Counted from the first letter of the stretch, positions 25,303 to 35,098 are shown. The stretch: 64,000 nucleotides of DNA from Flavobacterium album (GCF_003096035.1 NZ_CP029186.1:186001-250000); one strand, 5' to 3'. Notes: generated from the sequence alone by a model not told the origin. Program-made: numbers and translations.

Positions 25303-25310
25303 CAAAGATA
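25303..25310 (-). promoter_or_regulatory. -7 box for the reverse mannan operon
   Basis: On the reverse strand the bases read TATCTTTG, a perfect TAnnTTTG, about 100 bases upstream of the GH26 start. The gap between the divergent GH26 and AraC-type genes (25206-25383) is AT-rich and must hold the control region. No clear -33 box is seen. Confidence 0.4.
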
Positions 25311-25383
25311 ATTTGAGTCATAAATTTAAGTTAATATTATTTTATCAAATTTATATCATATAATTGCATCAAAATTTCCAAAT

Positions 25384-26259
25384 ATGGACAACCGCAAATT
25401 CCACCGCGAGATCCCGCCGCTGACCAAAGGCGACAGTTTCCTTGTTTTTGACCGCACTAAAGACACTTTCGACTTCCCTATCCATTACCATGAGGAGTTC
25501 GAGATCAACTTTATACTGAATGGCAAAGGGGTGAAACGCATTGTGGGCGACCATATCGAGGAAATCGACGATGTGGAATTAGTATTGGTAGGCCCCAACC
25601 TGTATCACGGTTGGGAACTGCACAAATGCAAAAACAAAAAAATACACGAGATCACCATACAATTCCACAACGACCTCTTTTCCGACTCGCTGCTGCAACG
25701 CAGGATCATGATGCCGATAAAGGATATGTTCAACCGCGCCAACCACGGCATCCTCTTTTCTAAAAAAACGGGGAAAGAGCTTGCCGACCGGCTGATACAG
25801 ATATCGAAACTGGATGGCATGGATTATTTCCTGGAGATCATTTCGATACTGCACGACATGGCCAACTCCCGCAACCAGCGATTGCTTTCTACCTTCACTG
25901 TTGATTATGACACTTTTGAAGACGACGACAAGATGAAGCTGGTGTATGAATATGTTCAGAAAAACTTTTCGAACAAGATCACGCTCGATGATGTTTCCGA
26001 TACGGCCAACATGAGCGCGGTATCGTTCAACCGCTTTATAAAGAAGCGCACAGGGAAAACTTTCGTTAACTACCTCAACGACATCCGTGTGGGTTATGCG
26101 GCACGCTGGCTGGTGGAAAAAGACCTGAGCATTTCGGAGATAGCATTCAAGTCGGGCTTTAATAACATTGCCAATTTCAACCGCATTTTCAAAAGCATAA
26201 AAAATACTACACCAAGCCAGTACCGCGAAGAATTCTACGGTATGAAACGCTTTTTATAG
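25384..26259 (+). CDS. AraC-family regulator with cupin sensor
   Basis: 291 residues. The N-terminal 110 residues form a cupin-like ligand domain (FDFPIHYHEEFEINFILNGK, VLVGPNLYHGWEL), and the C-terminal 100 residues form an AraC DNA-binding domain with two helix-turn-helix units (ITLDDVSDTANMSAVSFNRFIKK and LSISEIAFKSGFNNIANFNRIFK). It is transcribed away from the GH26 operon and towards susC. In Bacteroidota such regulators usually bind a short oligosaccharide and activate the locus they sit in, so it is the likely mannan-locus activator (inference). No membrane segment is present, so sensing is cytosolic, consistent with import of mannobiose. Confidence 0.93.
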   Translation: MDNRKFHREIPPLTKGDSFLVFDRTKDTFDFPIHYHEEFEINFILNGKGVKRIVGDHIEEIDDVELVLVGPNLYHGWELHKCKNKKIHEITIQFHNDLFSDSLLQRRIMMPIKDMFNRANHGILFSKKTGKELADRLIQISKLDGMDYFLEIISILHDMANSRNQRLLSTFTVDYDTFEDDDKMKLVYEYVQKNFSNKITLDDVSDTANMSAVSFNRFIKKRTGKTFVNYLNDIRVGYAARWLVEKDLSISEIAFKSGFNNIANFNRIFKSIKNTTPSQYREEFYGMKRFL

Positions 26260-26556
26260 CCACCAACTGACTAAAAAATACAGGTGGCATTTCCCATATA
26301 AGTACAGAACACTAAAAACATTAATTATTGATTATCAATGTTTTAAATTAAATTCTGTTTTTAACTATACCTTATACTATTACATTTACGCAATCGTTAG
26401 AGAAAATATTATCATTAAATGATAAAATAATATTAACAAACGCTTAACAAGTCCCATAAATTTGTTTTTATCAATAATCCATCCTTAAAATTATTGATAG
26501 CAAAAAGAATTTGTTATTTATTTTAAGATTTAGTAACTAACCAAACACAAATTACT
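26260..26556 (+). promoter_or_regulatory. Control region upstream of susC
   Basis: This 297-base AT-rich gap separates the AraC gene from susC. A perfect 15-base dyad, TATCATT-A-AATGATA, lies at 26410-26424. A perfect -7 box, TAAATTTG, lies at 26457-26464, about 93 bases before the susC start. No clear terminator for the AraC gene is visible. The dyad lies about 33 bases upstream of the -7 box, so it could be an operator. Confidence 0.45.
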
Positions 26557-29500
26557 ATGGGTAATACTCTACTACATGATCTTATTAAATGGTGCACCGG
26601 GGGCAGGAACCTGGCCTACCTCATCCTGTTATGCTGTGCGGGCACCCTCCAGGCCCAAAACACAGTAACAGGCGTGGTGTCAGACGGCAACGGCATGACC
26701 ATACCGGGGGTAAATGTAACCGTTAAAGGCACCGGCGCCGGGGTGGCTACAAATGTTGACGGGCAATATTCTATCGATGTCCCTGCTGATGGTGTACTTG
26801 TGTATAGCTTTATAGGCTTTGCAACACAGGAAATCAAGGTGAACGGCAGGAAGGAAATCAACATTACCCTTGCTGAGAACACACAGCAACTGGACGAAGT
26901 AGTAGTAATAGGCTACGGTACGCAGAAAAAAGACGACGTAAACAGCGCTGTTTCGTCTATCCGCTCCAAGGACATCGAGAACCTGAAGCAAACCACTGTA
27001 GACCAGATGATACAGGGAAAAGCAGCGGGTGTATCGGTAACCAACAACTCAGGACAGCCGGGCAGCGCGGTATCCATCCGTGTGCGCGGTACCACTTCTA
27101 TATCAGGAACTAACGAACCGCTTTATGTTATCGACGGTGTGCCTGTTTCGGGCGATGCTACAGGTAAGTCCATGAGCGGAAGGCCTATATCGGGCAACGA
27201 TTTCTCATCGAGCGGCGGCTCAGGCAACAACGCCGTTAGCCCGCTATCAATGCTAAATCCTAACGACATCCAGTCGATAGACATCCTTAAGGATGCATCG
27301 GCAACAGCTATTTACGGGTCCAGGGGCGCCAATGGCGTTATCATCATCACGACCAAATCGGGAAGGAAAGGCACCGGAAAACTGACGTATGAAGGTTATA
27401 CTTCCAGTGCAAGCATCTATAAAAAGCTTGATGTAATGAACCTGCGCCAGTATGCTACACACCAAAACGCTCTGTCGCTGCTTTTCGGCACTGCACCGGA
27501 CCAGCTTCGCCCGGAATTTGCACACCCTGAGCTATTGGGCAGCGGTACCGACTGGCAGGATGCCGTGTACCAGACAGCTGTTTCTCAAAGCCACCAGCTC
27601 GCCTTCTCGGGCGGAAGTGAATCTACCTCCTACTATCTTTCCGGCGGTTTCCTTGACCAGCAGGGAACACTTTTGGGCTCCGGCTACAAAAGGTACACCA
27701 TGAGGCTGAACATTGACTCTAAAGTAAAGGACTGGCTACGGGTTGGCGCTAATATGAATACAGGTATTACCAACGAGATACTTACAATTAACCAGAGTTA
27801 CGGCGGTATCATCAGCAACACCTTATTACAGGCACCGGACATACCGGTACGCAATCCGGACGGGTCGTTCGCCGGGCCTTTGGACAACGCACTGAACTCA
27901 ACCTACTTTAACCCTGTAGCTGAGGCGCTTTCTAAAGACAACAAGCTCATCAGGAAAAACTTTTTAGGCAACTTTTATGCCGAAGCTGAAATTATCAAAG
28001 GGCTTAAGTACAGGGTAGAACTGGGCGCGAACACCGAGTTCTCCGAAAATACTGAGTTCACTCCCTCTTACAACTGGGGCGTACAGGTGAACCAAAGCGC
28101 CGACCTTTTTGACAGGAGGCAAAACTGGTACTCTGTCAACCTTAAGAACTTGCTTACGTATGATAAAGCCATCGGAAAACATAAGTTTACCGTACTGGCA
28201 GGACAGGAAGCGAATGACAGCCACTGGTCGGGCATTTCAGCTTATGGAACAGGTTTCCAGAGCAACTCGCCTTACGGGCTAAACCTTGCCGACCCGGCAC
28301 AAAACACAGTAACGAGCTATAAAGGCAGTGCGGCGCTTTATTCGTTCTTTGGCCGTGTTATCTATGATTTCGACAATAAATACGGCATTTCTGCTTCCTA
28401 CAGGGCTGATAAATCGTCTAAATTCGACCCTACTACCAACAACCAGTGGGGATATTTCCCAGCGGTATCGGGTTCATGGAAATTGTCGAATGAAAGCTTT
28501 ATGGAAAGCACCCGCAAGTATATTGACAATATCAAATTCAGGCTGGGCTATGGCGAGACCGGTAACCAACAGATAGCCAACAACCGCTATACCGCTTTGC
28601 TTAACCAGCAAAACTCAGGGCTTGGCTCAGGGTTCCTTGTGGCCAACATACCCAACCCGAACCTTACCTGGGAATCGATGCAGCAGACCAACTTTGGTAT
28701 CGACTTTACCCTGCTTGATTCGAGGATAGGCGCAAGCGTTGACTTTTACAAAAAGACCTCGGACGGGTTCCTGTTCCAGGTTCCGCTGCCGGACTACCTG
28801 ACAGGTGGCGGTGCGCAGTATGGCGGTATCGACTCTCCAATATCCAACCTTGGCGAGATGCAGAACAAAGGTATCGACATAACGCTTACCTATACTACTA
28901 AGGGCAATACCGACTTCGGCTGGAACTCTACCTTAGTGTTTTCCCGCTACAGGAACAAGCTTACTTCTATACAGGACGGGCTTCCGCTTACGCAGGAAGT
29001 AAACACAAACGGGTATATCCCTGTGGTGGCGACCAATACAGAAGTGAATCATCCAATAGGAATGTTCTACGGCTATGTGGCAGAAGGACTTTTCACTACA
29101 CAGGAACAACTTGACAACGCTCCCCTGCAATTTGGGCAAAGCGTTGGTACGGGGGCCGGGCAAACTTCGCTGGGAGACGTGAAATATAAGGACGTTGACG
29201 GCAACGGTGTAATCGATGCTAATGACAAAACCTTCATTGGTAACCCACACCCAGATTTCACCTTTGGTTTTACCAATAACTTTACTTACAAGAATTTCGA
29301 CCTTTCGGTATTCGTGCAGGGGTCTGTGGGCAATGATATCATGAACCTTACGTACAGGAACGGCACATCGAACGCGCAGCTTTACCAGAATGCGCTTGTG
29401 GATGCCGCCAACTACTGGACACCGACCAACACTAACACCAGTATCCCGAGGCCTATTGGCTCTACGAGCAACCCTAACAACCAGATATCCAGCCGCTATA

Positions 29501-29754
29501 TAGAGGACGGGTCGTATGCAAGGATACAGAACGTAACTCTGGGCTACAACCTGCCAAGCGACCTCATCGGCAAAATAAAGCTGACAAGGCTGAGGATATA
29601 CGGCACGGTACAAAACCTTCACACCTTTACGAAATACAGTGGCTATGACCCTGAGATAGGTTCCTTTAACCAAAACCAGCTCCTTACCGGAATTGACAAT
29701 GGAAGGTACCCGACACCGAGAACGTGGTCTTTGGGAGTAAATGTAGAATTTTAA
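26557..29754 (+). CDS. susC: SusC/RagA TonB-linked outer-membrane transporter
   Basis: 1065 residues. After the signal (LAYLILLCCAGTLQAQ) comes the carboxypeptidase-like N-terminal domain (VTGVVSDGNGMTIPGVNVTVKG), then the TonB box region (QLDEVVVIGYGTQ) and the plug domain with NDIQSIDILKDASATAIYG and the hallmark SRGANGVIIITTK. The rest is a 22-strand beta-barrel ending NVEF, the usual C-terminal aromatic. It imports oligosaccharides across the outer membrane using TonB energy, with the SusD lipoprotein 16 bases downstream as its lid. The neighbours make beta-mannan oligosaccharides the probable substrate. Length is normal. Confidence 0.97.
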   Translation: MGNTLLHDLIKWCTGGRNLAYLILLCCAGTLQAQNTVTGVVSDGNGMTIPGVNVTVKGTGAGVATNVDGQYSIDVPADGVLVYSFIGFATQEIKVNGRKEINITLAENTQQLDEVVVIGYGTQKKDDVNSAVSSIRSKDIENLKQTTVDQMIQGKAAGVSVTNNSGQPGSAVSIRVRGTTSISGTNEPLYVIDGVPVSGDATGKSMSGRPISGNDFSSSGGSGNNAVSPLSMLNPNDIQSIDILKDASATAIYGSRGANGVIIITTKSGRKGTGKLTYEGYTSSASIYKKLDVMNLRQYATHQNALSLLFGTAPDQLRPEFAHPELLGSGTDWQDAVYQTAVSQSHQLAFSGGSESTSYYLSGGFLDQQGTLLGSGYKRYTMRLNIDSKVKDWLRVGANMNTGITNEILTINQSYGGIISNTLLQAPDIPVRNPDGSFAGPLDNALNSTYFNPVAEALSKDNKLIRKNFLGNFYAEAEIIKGLKYRVELGANTEFSENTEFTPSYNWGVQVNQSADLFDRRQNWYSVNLKNLLTYDKAIGKHKFTVLAGQEANDSHWSGISAYGTGFQSNSPYGLNLADPAQNTVTSYKGSAALYSFFGRVIYDFDNKYGISASYRADKSSKFDPTTNNQWGYFPAVSGSWKLSNESFMESTRKYIDNIKFRLGYGETGNQQIANNRYTALLNQQNSGLGSGFLVANIPNPNLTWESMQQTNFGIDFTLLDSRIGASVDFYKKTSDGFLFQVPLPDYLTGGGAQYGGIDSPISNLGEMQNKGIDITLTYTTKGNTDFGWNSTLVFSRYRNKLTSIQDGLPLTQEVNTNGYIPVVATNTEVNHPIGMFYGYVAEGLFTTQEQLDNAPLQFGQSVGTGAGQTSLGDVKYKDVDGNGVIDANDKTFIGNPHPDFTFGFTNNFTYKNFDLSVFVQGSVGNDIMNLTYRNGTSNAQLYQNALVDAANYWTPTNTNTSIPRPIGSTSNPNNQISSRYIEDGSYARIQNVTLGYNLPSDLIGKIKLTRLRIYGTVQNLHTFTKYSGYDPEIGSFNQNQLLTGIDNGRYPTPRTWSLGVNVEF

Positions 29755-29770
29755 AAAACAGAAAAAGAAA

Positions 29771-31363
29771 ATGAATAGATTCCGCAACACATACAAATTG
29801 TTCCGTTTAGCAATTGTATTTACACTATTGTCTTCCTGTGCCGAGGATTTTACCAACAGGCCGCCGGAAGATGCCATAAGCCTCGACACTTATTACAGCA
29901 CCAATGCACAGGTTGAGTCAGCCACCAACGGTATGTACTCCAGGACCTGGTTCCAGTTCCATAACAAATTCTTCTTTGCTGTGGCCGAAGTAGGATCGGG
30001 CAATATGTACTCGGGTTCAAGCGACGTAAGCGCAATGCGCAACTTCTCGCTTAACGGAAGCGACCCTGAGCTTAACCAGGGCTGGAGGTCGCTTTGGGCC
30101 AATATCGCACAGGCCAACGCCATCATTAATTTTCTTGCCGACCGTGTGGGCCCGGGGGTAGATGATGCAGTGCTTCAAAACACTATCGGCGAGGCCTATT
30201 TTATGAGGGCTACCGCTTACTTTTATTTAGTAAGGCTTTGGGGTCCGGTGCCTATTATCGAGAACAACCTTGACTATGTTAGCAGGCCGGCTATAAATAC
30301 CAACAGGATCGAGGATGTATATACCCTTATTGAAAGTGATTACAACACAGCTATAGAAAAACTGTATGAAAAAGTGAGGACCTCGAACTATGCCAACAAC
30401 GGCCACGTATCGAAAGGTTCTGCGAAAGCGATGCTTGCAAAAGTGCACCTCTACCAGGGCGAATATGCCGAAGCAAGGCAGCTTGCCGAAGAGGTGATCA
30501 ACAGCAATGAGTTCAAGCTCCTTGGCGGGCCGCAGGTTCCGAACAAATCTTTTGGCGACCTGTTCACCTACCCGAACAACAATAATGAAGAGTCGATATT
30601 TGCATTGCAGTGGGTAACTGACGGTAACTACGGTTCTGCAAGCAACTGCAACACGCAGTTCGGCATCAGCACCGCTGCGCTTACCACTTCAAACGCTTCG
30701 TATGGCGGTGTATTCGCACCTTCGCAGGATGTGCTTGACCTGTATGAGGACGGTGACATCAGGAAACATGAAACGATAATGTTCCCCGGCGACAGCTACC
30801 CTAATATGAAAGTTATTGTGAACGGTACCACGGAACAGGTAGGCTTTACCGTACCAGCTGCCGACCAAATAGGCGGACAGGGCGCGGGCGCTGCCATCAA
30901 AAAATACTGCCAGGGTATTGTGAACGGCAATGCCACAGGGCCAGTAGACAACTGGGCAATGATGGAGAACAACACCTACATCATGCGCTATGCCGAACTG
31001 TTGCTGATACATGCCGAGGCAGTGCTTGCCGGTGGCAGCAGCACATCGGATGCCGGGGCGCTTGCTTCGTTCAATGCTGTTAGGGTAAGATCCAACCAGC
31101 CTGCGCTTGCCAGCATTACCTTTAATGATATCTTCCTGGAAAGAAGGCGCGAGCTTTGCTTTGAAGGCGATTTCTGGTTTGACCTGGGCAGGATACCAAG
31201 GGCACAGGCGACCGCTATTATAGCCGCACAAAACAGGGGCAATATGTTCCTGGAAGAGCACTTTACACCAGACGAGTCTGACTTTTACCTGGACTACCCG
31301 GATAATGATGTGGCCAAGAACCCATTATTGCTGGCCGACCCGGTACCTTATGAATTCAATTAA
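29771..31363 (+). CDS. susD: SusD/RagB outer-membrane glycan-binding lipoprotein
   Basis: 530 residues. The lipobox ends at the Cys in FTLLSSCAEDF, followed by acidic residues that fit surface export. The helical TPR-like SusD fold shows GMYSRTWFQF, AYFMRATAYFYLVRLWGPVPII (the strongest SusD signature), GSAKAMLAKVHLYQGEYAEA and the C-terminal LERRRELCFEGDFWFDLGR. It binds glycan at the cell surface and closes over SusC. It lies 16 bases after susC and 11 bases before the TIG-domain lipoprotein gene, in one operon. Confidence 0.96.
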   Translation: MNRFRNTYKLFRLAIVFTLLSSCAEDFTNRPPEDAISLDTYYSTNAQVESATNGMYSRTWFQFHNKFFFAVAEVGSGNMYSGSSDVSAMRNFSLNGSDPELNQGWRSLWANIAQANAIINFLADRVGPGVDDAVLQNTIGEAYFMRATAYFYLVRLWGPVPIIENNLDYVSRPAINTNRIEDVYTLIESDYNTAIEKLYEKVRTSNYANNGHVSKGSAKAMLAKVHLYQGEYAEARQLAEEVINSNEFKLLGGPQVPNKSFGDLFTYPNNNNEESIFALQWVTDGNYGSASNCNTQFGISTAALTTSNASYGGVFAPSQDVLDLYEDGDIRKHETIMFPGDSYPNMKVIVNGTTEQVGFTVPAADQIGGQGAGAAIKKYCQGIVNGNATGPVDNWAMMENNTYIMRYAELLLIHAEAVLAGGSSTSDAGALASFNAVRVRSNQPALASITFNDIFLERRRELCFEGDFWFDLGRIPRAQATAIIAAQNRGNMFLEEHFTPDESDFYLDYPDNDVAKNPLLLADPVPYEFN

Positions 31364-31374
31364 AAAAATACGAT

Positions 31375-32391
31375 ATGAAAAATTTAAATTTTAAACATCT
31401 GTTGGGTTTGCTTGCCGTATTTACGATCGCTTTATTTTCGGCATGCAGCAATGATGACAGCGCAGGAGGCGGACAGCCGGTGATCGAGAGCGTTAGCCTT
31501 GCCAAAAACGATTCGCTGGTAGACAAAGGCTATGCCGATAATATGTACATCATCAGGGGTAAAGGGTTTACCGGCACACAGAAGATCTATTTCAATGAAA
31601 CGGATACCTATTTCAACTCCACTTTCGTGACGGATGATGTGATACTCGTGACCATTGACAGGAACACGCCGTATGAGAATGCTCCGGACGAGCTGAAAGT
31701 AGTTACCCGTGACGGCACCGCTGTTTACCATTTTGTGGTAGCGCCGCCTGCACCTAACGTAAGGAGTTTCCAGCCGGTAAATGCTGCCGATGGCGAGCAG
31801 ATCACGATCTACGGTTCGTTCTTCCTTAATCCTGTAGTAACCGTTGGCGGTGTGCAGGCAGAGGTGGTTTCTAATACACTGACCGAAATCGTGGCAATAC
31901 TGCCTCCCGGTTCGCAGCTTAAAAAAGTGATGGTAACTACCATTTCGGGTGAGTCGGAATGGGGAACTGCCGTGGGCACTGCGATCTACGATGATGCATT
32001 TTATGCTCCGTGGGATATCGAGCCATGGAACAACCACACCTATGTAACTGATGCGGCAAAGGCATACCAAGGGGTAAAATTCATCAAGAAAACCATTGCC
32101 GGCTGGGACAACATCCAAGGCAACTGGGCATGGAACGACCAGCTTTCGCAATATACCGGCATCCATTTCTGGGTACGTTCTGATGATGCTGGCAAGCTTG
32201 TACCGATTATCAACGGCAACGGCTGGGGCGATGCGTCCAAAGCAGTGAATACAGGTACCGAATGGAAAGAATACCGCTATACATGGGAACAGCTTGGCAA
32301 TCCTGCTGCACTACAGAACATAACATTCCAGGAATTTACCGGTGCATCGCATAACTATTACTTTGATAATTTCGGGTTTACTGTTGATTAA
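31375..32391 (+). CDS. TIG/IPT-domain surface glycan-binding lipoprotein (SusE/F position)
   Basis: 338 residues. The lipobox ends at the Cys in ALFSACSNDDSAGGG, where N-D-D supports surface export. Two IPT/TIG-like beta domains follow (NMYIIRGKGFTGTQKIYFNET and EQITIYGSFFLNPVVTVGG). The C-terminal 130 residues are aromatic-rich (GWDNIQGNWAWND, GIHFWVRSDD, FDNFGFTVD) and resemble a carbohydrate-binding beta-sandwich. It occupies the SusE/F place after susD and probably binds mannan at the surface as a glycan-binding protein. It has no catalytic residues. A terminator-like hairpin follows at 32417-32450. Confidence 0.85.
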   Translation: MKNLNFKHLLGLLAVFTIALFSACSNDDSAGGGQPVIESVSLAKNDSLVDKGYADNMYIIRGKGFTGTQKIYFNETDTYFNSTFVTDDVILVTIDRNTPYENAPDELKVVTRDGTAVYHFVVAPPAPNVRSFQPVNAADGEQITIYGSFFLNPVVTVGGVQAEVVSNTLTEIVAILPPGSQLKKVMVTTISGESEWGTAVGTAIYDDAFYAPWDIEPWNNHTYVTDAAKAYQGVKFIKKTIAGWDNIQGNWAWNDQLSQYTGIHFWVRSDDAGKLVPIINGNGWGDASKAVNTGTEWKEYRYTWEQLGNPAALQNITFQEFTGASHNYYFDNFGFTVD

Positions 32392-32416
32392 CATCATATA
32401 TAAGTTGTTTTTGTGT

Positions 32417-32450
32417 ACATTCCCTGATTGAAAAGTCGGGGAATGTTTTT
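32417..32450 (+). terminator. Hairpin with T-tail after the SGBP gene
   Basis: An 11-bp stem with one G-U pair (32417-32427 with 32436-32446), an 8-base loop and five T's form a good terminator inside the forward mannan unit. It may reduce transcription of the downstream GH27 and GH5 genes relative to susCD, giving more importer than enzyme. Confidence 0.7.
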
Positions 32451-32510
32451 AAGCACAAAATCCAGACATTGTAAGACGTTGCAGTAAACCCTGTCCAAGA
32501 TCATTAAACA

Positions 32511-33752
32511 ATGAAAAAAATACTCTGTTCAATTTTTACACTGGCAAGCCTTTACGCAACAGCGCAGGGCAATAATTATGTGCAGGACTACACCAAGTAC
32601 CAAGACCTTGCCATGACACCGCCGATGGGCTGGAACAGCTGGAACAAATTTGCCTGCAATGTAGATGAGGACATGATAAAGCAAATGGCCGATGCCATGG
32701 TGAGCAGCGGCATGAAGGATGCGGGGTATACCTACATCAATATTGATGACTGCTGGCATGGCGACCGGGATGCGCAGGGATTCATCCATCCCGACCCAAA
32801 ACGTTTTCCGAACGGGATGAAAGCCCTTGCCGACTATGTGCACAGTAAAGGACTGAAGCTGGGTATTTACAGCGATGCCGGAAGCCAGACCTGTGGCGGA
32901 AGGCCGGGCAGCCGCGGGTATGAATTTCAGGATGCGATGACCTATGCTTCGTGGGGTATTGACTACCTGAAATACGACTGGTGCAACTCTGAAGGGCTGA
33001 AAGCAGAAGGCGCTTATAAAACCATTACCGCTGCGCTGAAGCATGCCGGCCGGCCAATAGTATTGAGCATTTGCGAATGGGGCACCGATGAGCCCTGGAT
33101 CTGGGGCCAGAATGTAGGGCACCTGTGGAGGACTACAGGCGACATCTATAATTGCTTCGACTGTATTAAAGACCACGGCTCCTGGAAGGCATTCGGCGTA
33201 ATGCAGATATTAGATAAGCAGGATGGCCTTCGCCGTTTCGCAGGGCCCGGCCACTGGAACGACCCGGACATGCTGGAGATTGGCAACGGGGCGCTTACTG
33301 CAGGCGAAGACAGGGCACATTTTACCATGTGGGCTATGCTTGCAGCTCCGCTTATTGCCGGCAACGACCTGAGAACAATGAATAAGGAAACTGCAGAAGT
33401 GTTGACTAACAAAGAAGTCATCGCAGTCAACCAGGACAAGCTGGGCATACAGGGATTTAAGGCGATTGCGGAGGACGGGCTGGAGATATGGGCAAAACCA
33501 TTGCAGGGCGGCGACTGGGCTATTGTGTTCCTGAACCGTACGACTTCTGCAAAAAAGATTGACTACGACTGGTCTATACAAAGTATTTATGACGATATCA
33601 ACAAGCTGGCTGCTTCGTTTAAAGCTACTACCTATAAAATTAAAAACCTTTGGGATAAAAAAGACAAGGGAACGGCAACAACCAAAAAGGCTTTTAAAGC
33701 CGACCTGCCTGCCCACGATGTTATCGCCTTAAGGCTGACTAAAACAAAATAG
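32511..33752 (+). CDS. GH27 alpha-galactosidase
   Basis: 413 residues with a signal peptide (MKKILCSIFTLASLYATAQ). The GH27 TIM barrel shows MTPPMGWNSWNKFACNV (36-52), YINIDDCWHGDRD, LKLGIYSDAGSQTCGG, the nucleophile D156 in YLKYDWCNSEG, the acid/base D211 in LWRTTGDIYN, and GPGHWNDPDMLEIGNG. It removes alpha-1,6-galactose side chains from galactomannan or its oligosaccharides and probably acts in the periplasm. It follows the SusCD/SGBP genes after an attenuating hairpin, and the GH5 gene begins 1 base past its stop. Confidence 0.95.
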   Translation: MKKILCSIFTLASLYATAQGNNYVQDYTKYQDLAMTPPMGWNSWNKFACNVDEDMIKQMADAMVSSGMKDAGYTYINIDDCWHGDRDAQGFIHPDPKRFPNGMKALADYVHSKGLKLGIYSDAGSQTCGGRPGSRGYEFQDAMTYASWGIDYLKYDWCNSEGLKAEGAYKTITAALKHAGRPIVLSICEWGTDEPWIWGQNVGHLWRTTGDIYNCFDCIKDHGSWKAFGVMQILDKQDGLRRFAGPGHWNDPDMLEIGNGALTAGEDRAHFTMWAMLAAPLIAGNDLRTMNKETAEVLTNKEVIAVNQDKLGIQGFKAIAEDGLEIWAKPLQGGDWAIVFLNRTTSAKKIDYDWSIQSIYDDINKLAASFKATTYKIKNLWDKKDKGTATTKKAFKADLPAHDVIALRLTKTK

Positions 33753-33753
33753 T

Positions 33754-34734
33754 ATGAGGAATATAATAAAAGCCATGCCTGTAGTATTGTTTACGGCATT
33801 GTCTTTCGGGCAGGGCGTGAAAGAATATGGACAGCTTAGCGTGAAAGGCACACAGCTTACAGATAAGGACGGAAAGCACGTGATGCTGCGCGGTATGAGC
33901 TTTGGGTGGCACAGCTTTTGGCCAAGATTTTATAATGCCGGCGCCGTAAAGTGGCTGAAAGACGACTGGCATGCGAATGTAGTACGTGCCGCCATGGGTA
34001 TCGAGATTGGCAGCAAGGGACTGACCTATAAAGAAAACCCAGCTGACAGCAAGGCAAAGATAAAAGCCGTGGTTGATGCCGCCATTCAGGAGGATATCTA
34101 TGTGATCATCGACTGGCACAGCCACAACATCAACCTGAAGGAGGCAAAGGCTTTTTTTGATGAAATGTCTAAAACTTACGGGAAGCACCCGAACGTTATT
34201 TATGAGATATTTAATGAGCCGGACGAGGAAAGCTGGGCCGATGTGAAAGCCTACAGTGAAGCGGTGATAAAAGTGATCCGGAAAAACGATCCGGACAATA
34301 TTATCCTCGTTGGATGCCCGCATTGGGACCAGGACATTAACCTGCCTGCCGCCGACCCCATTAAAGGCTATGGTAACCTGATGTACACCGTACATTTTTA
34401 TGCCGCGACGCACAAACAGGAATTGCGCGACCGCACCGATGAAGCAATTAATAAAGGCTTACCGGTATTCATATCCGAATGTGCCGGGATGGAAGCCACC
34501 GGCGACGGGCCGTTGAATGTGGAAGAATGGGAGCGCTGGATCCAGTGGATGGAAGCGCGCGGCCTGAGCTGGATTACGTGGTCGGTGTCGGATAAGGATG
34601 AGACCTGCAGTGTACTTAAAACATCAGCGGCATCTGACGGGAACTGGGCAGCATCCGACCTGAAGGAGAGCGGGGTTAAAACAAGGGAATACCTGAGGAA
34701 ATTAAATCCTGCTCCCATTAGCATTAAAAAATAA
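33754..34734 (+). CDS. GH5-family (subfamily 2-like) endo-glucanase/mannanase
   Basis: 326 residues with a signal peptide (RNIIKAMPVVLFTALSFGQ). It is shorter and different from the GH5_7 enzyme of the locus. Blocks are GKHVMLRGMSFGWHSFWP, VIIDWHSHNINL, the acid/base E155 in IYEIFNEPDEES, YTVHFYAATH, the nucleophile E242 in VFISECAGMEA, and LSWITWSVSDKDETCS. The pattern is that of bacterial GH5_2 cellulase-like enzymes. In this context it may cut the glucose-containing parts of glucomannan (inference). It starts 1 base after the GH27 stop and ends the forward unit; a terminator follows. Confidence 0.88.
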   Translation: MRNIIKAMPVVLFTALSFGQGVKEYGQLSVKGTQLTDKDGKHVMLRGMSFGWHSFWPRFYNAGAVKWLKDDWHANVVRAAMGIEIGSKGLTYKENPADSKAKIKAVVDAAIQEDIYVIIDWHSHNINLKEAKAFFDEMSKTYGKHPNVIYEIFNEPDEESWADVKAYSEAVIKVIRKNDPDNIILVGCPHWDQDINLPAADPIKGYGNLMYTVHFYAATHKQELRDRTDEAINKGLPVFISECAGMEATGDGPLNVEEWERWIQWMEARGLSWITWSVSDKDETCSVLKTSAASDGNWAASDLKESGVKTREYLRKLNPAPISIKK

Positions 34735-34772
34735 TCTGTAAAAATAAGTTGGGTTAGTTTAAATTTGGGTTA

Positions 34773-34799
34773 AGAGCCTCTGCGAAAGCGGGGGCTTTT
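34773..34799 (+). terminator. Terminator of the forward mannan unit
   Basis: The stem agcctctgc/gcgggggct with two G-U pairs and a GAAA tetraloop is followed by T5. It lies 40 bases after the GH5 stop. Confidence 0.8.
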
Positions 34800-34810
34800 T
34801 GTTTAAGGGC

Positions 34811-34844
34811 AAAAAAAAAGGCAGTGGGCTACCACCCCCACTGC
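34811..34844 (-). terminator. Reverse-strand terminator
   Basis: The stem ggcagtggg/cccactgcc (9 bp), with a 7-8-base loop, is followed on the reverse strand by T9. It can stop reverse transcription coming from the two-component genes to the right, about 300 bases past their last stop. Confidence 0.65.
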
Positions 34845-35098
34845 CGACATCTATAAAAATCAAAACTTTTCAACACTTTGAAAATTACTTTCATAAAAAC
34901 TTAAAAAGCAGGCAGGATTATGTAAGACATAATTCAGTTAGGGAGGGGCGGTATTTAAGAGGGGCTTTAATACCCGAATCATTAACCCCGCCATGCTTTT
35001 CTTTCAGGATGTGTATCTAATTTGTCCTTGCAACTACAAACATTATGATGTTTTATCCTGAGTCAAAATTCAGCAAAAAGAATGATCCGGCATAGGTA

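Noticed and set aside
16755..34734. Mannan locus as an entirely new system
   Set aside because: Every enzyme family and the epimerase/GH130 pathway are established; only the layout and regulation are of interest.
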